Below are positions 5,960-6,074 of a stretch of 6,074 bases of DNA, piece by piece. Position 1 is the stretch's first letter; each line of letters opens with the position of its first letter. Location of the stretch: contig JALWOO010000338.1 in assembly GCA_027083485.1 (NCBI GenBank), positions 1 through 6,074 on the forward strand. The letters run 5' to 3'. The stretch comes from Amylibacter sp. (GTDB taxonomy: Bacteria > Pseudomonadota > Alphaproteobacteria > Rhodobacterales > Rhodobacteraceae). A program made the position numbers and the translations under genes. Under the pieces are notes generated by a model. It was given only the letters and a program-made list of their open reading frames with translations, made no database searches and was not told the origin of the DNA.

Positions 5960-6074
5960 GCGTTCCAAACATCATCGAAACGGTGAATATCACCCACGAG
6001 ATTTCATGGCTGCCTTGGGCGGTGTCCTATTTCTTTTTTGTAGCCATCGCGGTTGGTGCGGCACTGACCAGCCT
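5956..6074 (+). CDS. ttrC: TtrC, membrane subunit of tetrathionate reductase (partial, cut by window end)
   Basis: Only the first 39 codons are visible. They read MSVPNIIETVNITHE, then ISWLPWAVSYFFFVAIAVG and AALTS. The WLPWAV.YFF..IAVGAAL pattern opening the first transmembrane helix (about residues 17-38) is typical of NrfD/PsrC-like quinol-oxidising membrane subunits. In the tetrathionate reductase complex TtrC anchors TtrB and TtrA and takes electrons from the quinol pool. The start overlaps the ttrB stop by four bases (ATGA) and has a strong ribosome-binding site, so translation is coupled to ttrB. The call rests on this short N terminus plus its position after ttrB. The rest of the gene, and ttrA if present, lie beyond the right edge. 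Confidence 0.85.
   Translation, partial: MSVPNIIETVNITHEISWLPWAVSYFFFVAIAVGAALTS

Noticed and set aside
1..6074. CRISPR array, tRNA, rRNA or defence system
   Set aside because: No regularly spaced repeats, no tRNA-like cloverleaf and no rRNA sequence were seen. All intact genes fit two-component regulation or tetrathionate reductase.

Overview
The window carries two two-component regulatory systems and the start of a tetrathionate respiration locus, all on the + strand. GC content looks moderate to fairly high. The protein styles (OmpR/EnvZ-type pair, FixJ-like TtrR, PhnD-like TtrS sensor, Tat-exported TtrB) fit a proteobacterium, and my best guess is an alphaproteobacterium. That guess rests on general impression, not on a marker gene.

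Layout: (1) Positions 1-148 are an intergenic leader with no gene. They hold three copies of TGTCGCA, two of them forming a perfect 8-bp inverted repeat. (2) Positions 149-2277 encode an OmpR-family response regulator and its membrane histidine kinase, joined by a TGATG stop/start overlap. (3) Positions 2278-2686 are a 409-bp gap with no intact gene. It contains a short + strand reading frame with a good ribosome-binding site and an export-signal-like start. That frame runs into a minus-strand scrap of an IS110-family transposase. Next to ttrS lie small dyads that may be promoter elements. (4) Positions 2687-5082 encode TtrS (sensor kinase with a periplasmic PhnD-like domain) and TtrR (LuxR/FixJ-type response regulator), overlapping by ATGA. 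(5) Positions 5083-5182 are a 100-bp spacer that should contain the promoter of the structural genes. A CTAGGG-TTTT-CCCTAG dyad overlaps the ttrR stop codon. (6) Positions 5183-6074 encode TtrB (Tat-exported protein with four [4Fe-4S] clusters) and the first 39 codons of TtrC (NrfD-like membrane quinol oxidase subunit), also joined by ATGA. The window ends inside ttrC. The catalytic molybdopterin subunit gene ttrA would be expected beyond the right edge but is not visible.

How it works together: from knowledge of the Ttr family, TtrS senses tetrathionate outside the inner membrane and phosphorylates TtrR, which activates the structural genes. TtrC takes electrons from quinol and passes them to TtrB. 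TtrB relays them to TtrA, which reduces tetrathionate to thiosulfate. The upstream OmpR-type pair has its own reading unit and is separated by the decayed gap, so a role in tetrathionate respiration is not shown.

I see no new kind of system here. The points most worth checking are the candidate operators, the mosaic remnant in the 2278-2686 gap, and the cysteines in the TtrS sensor domain.
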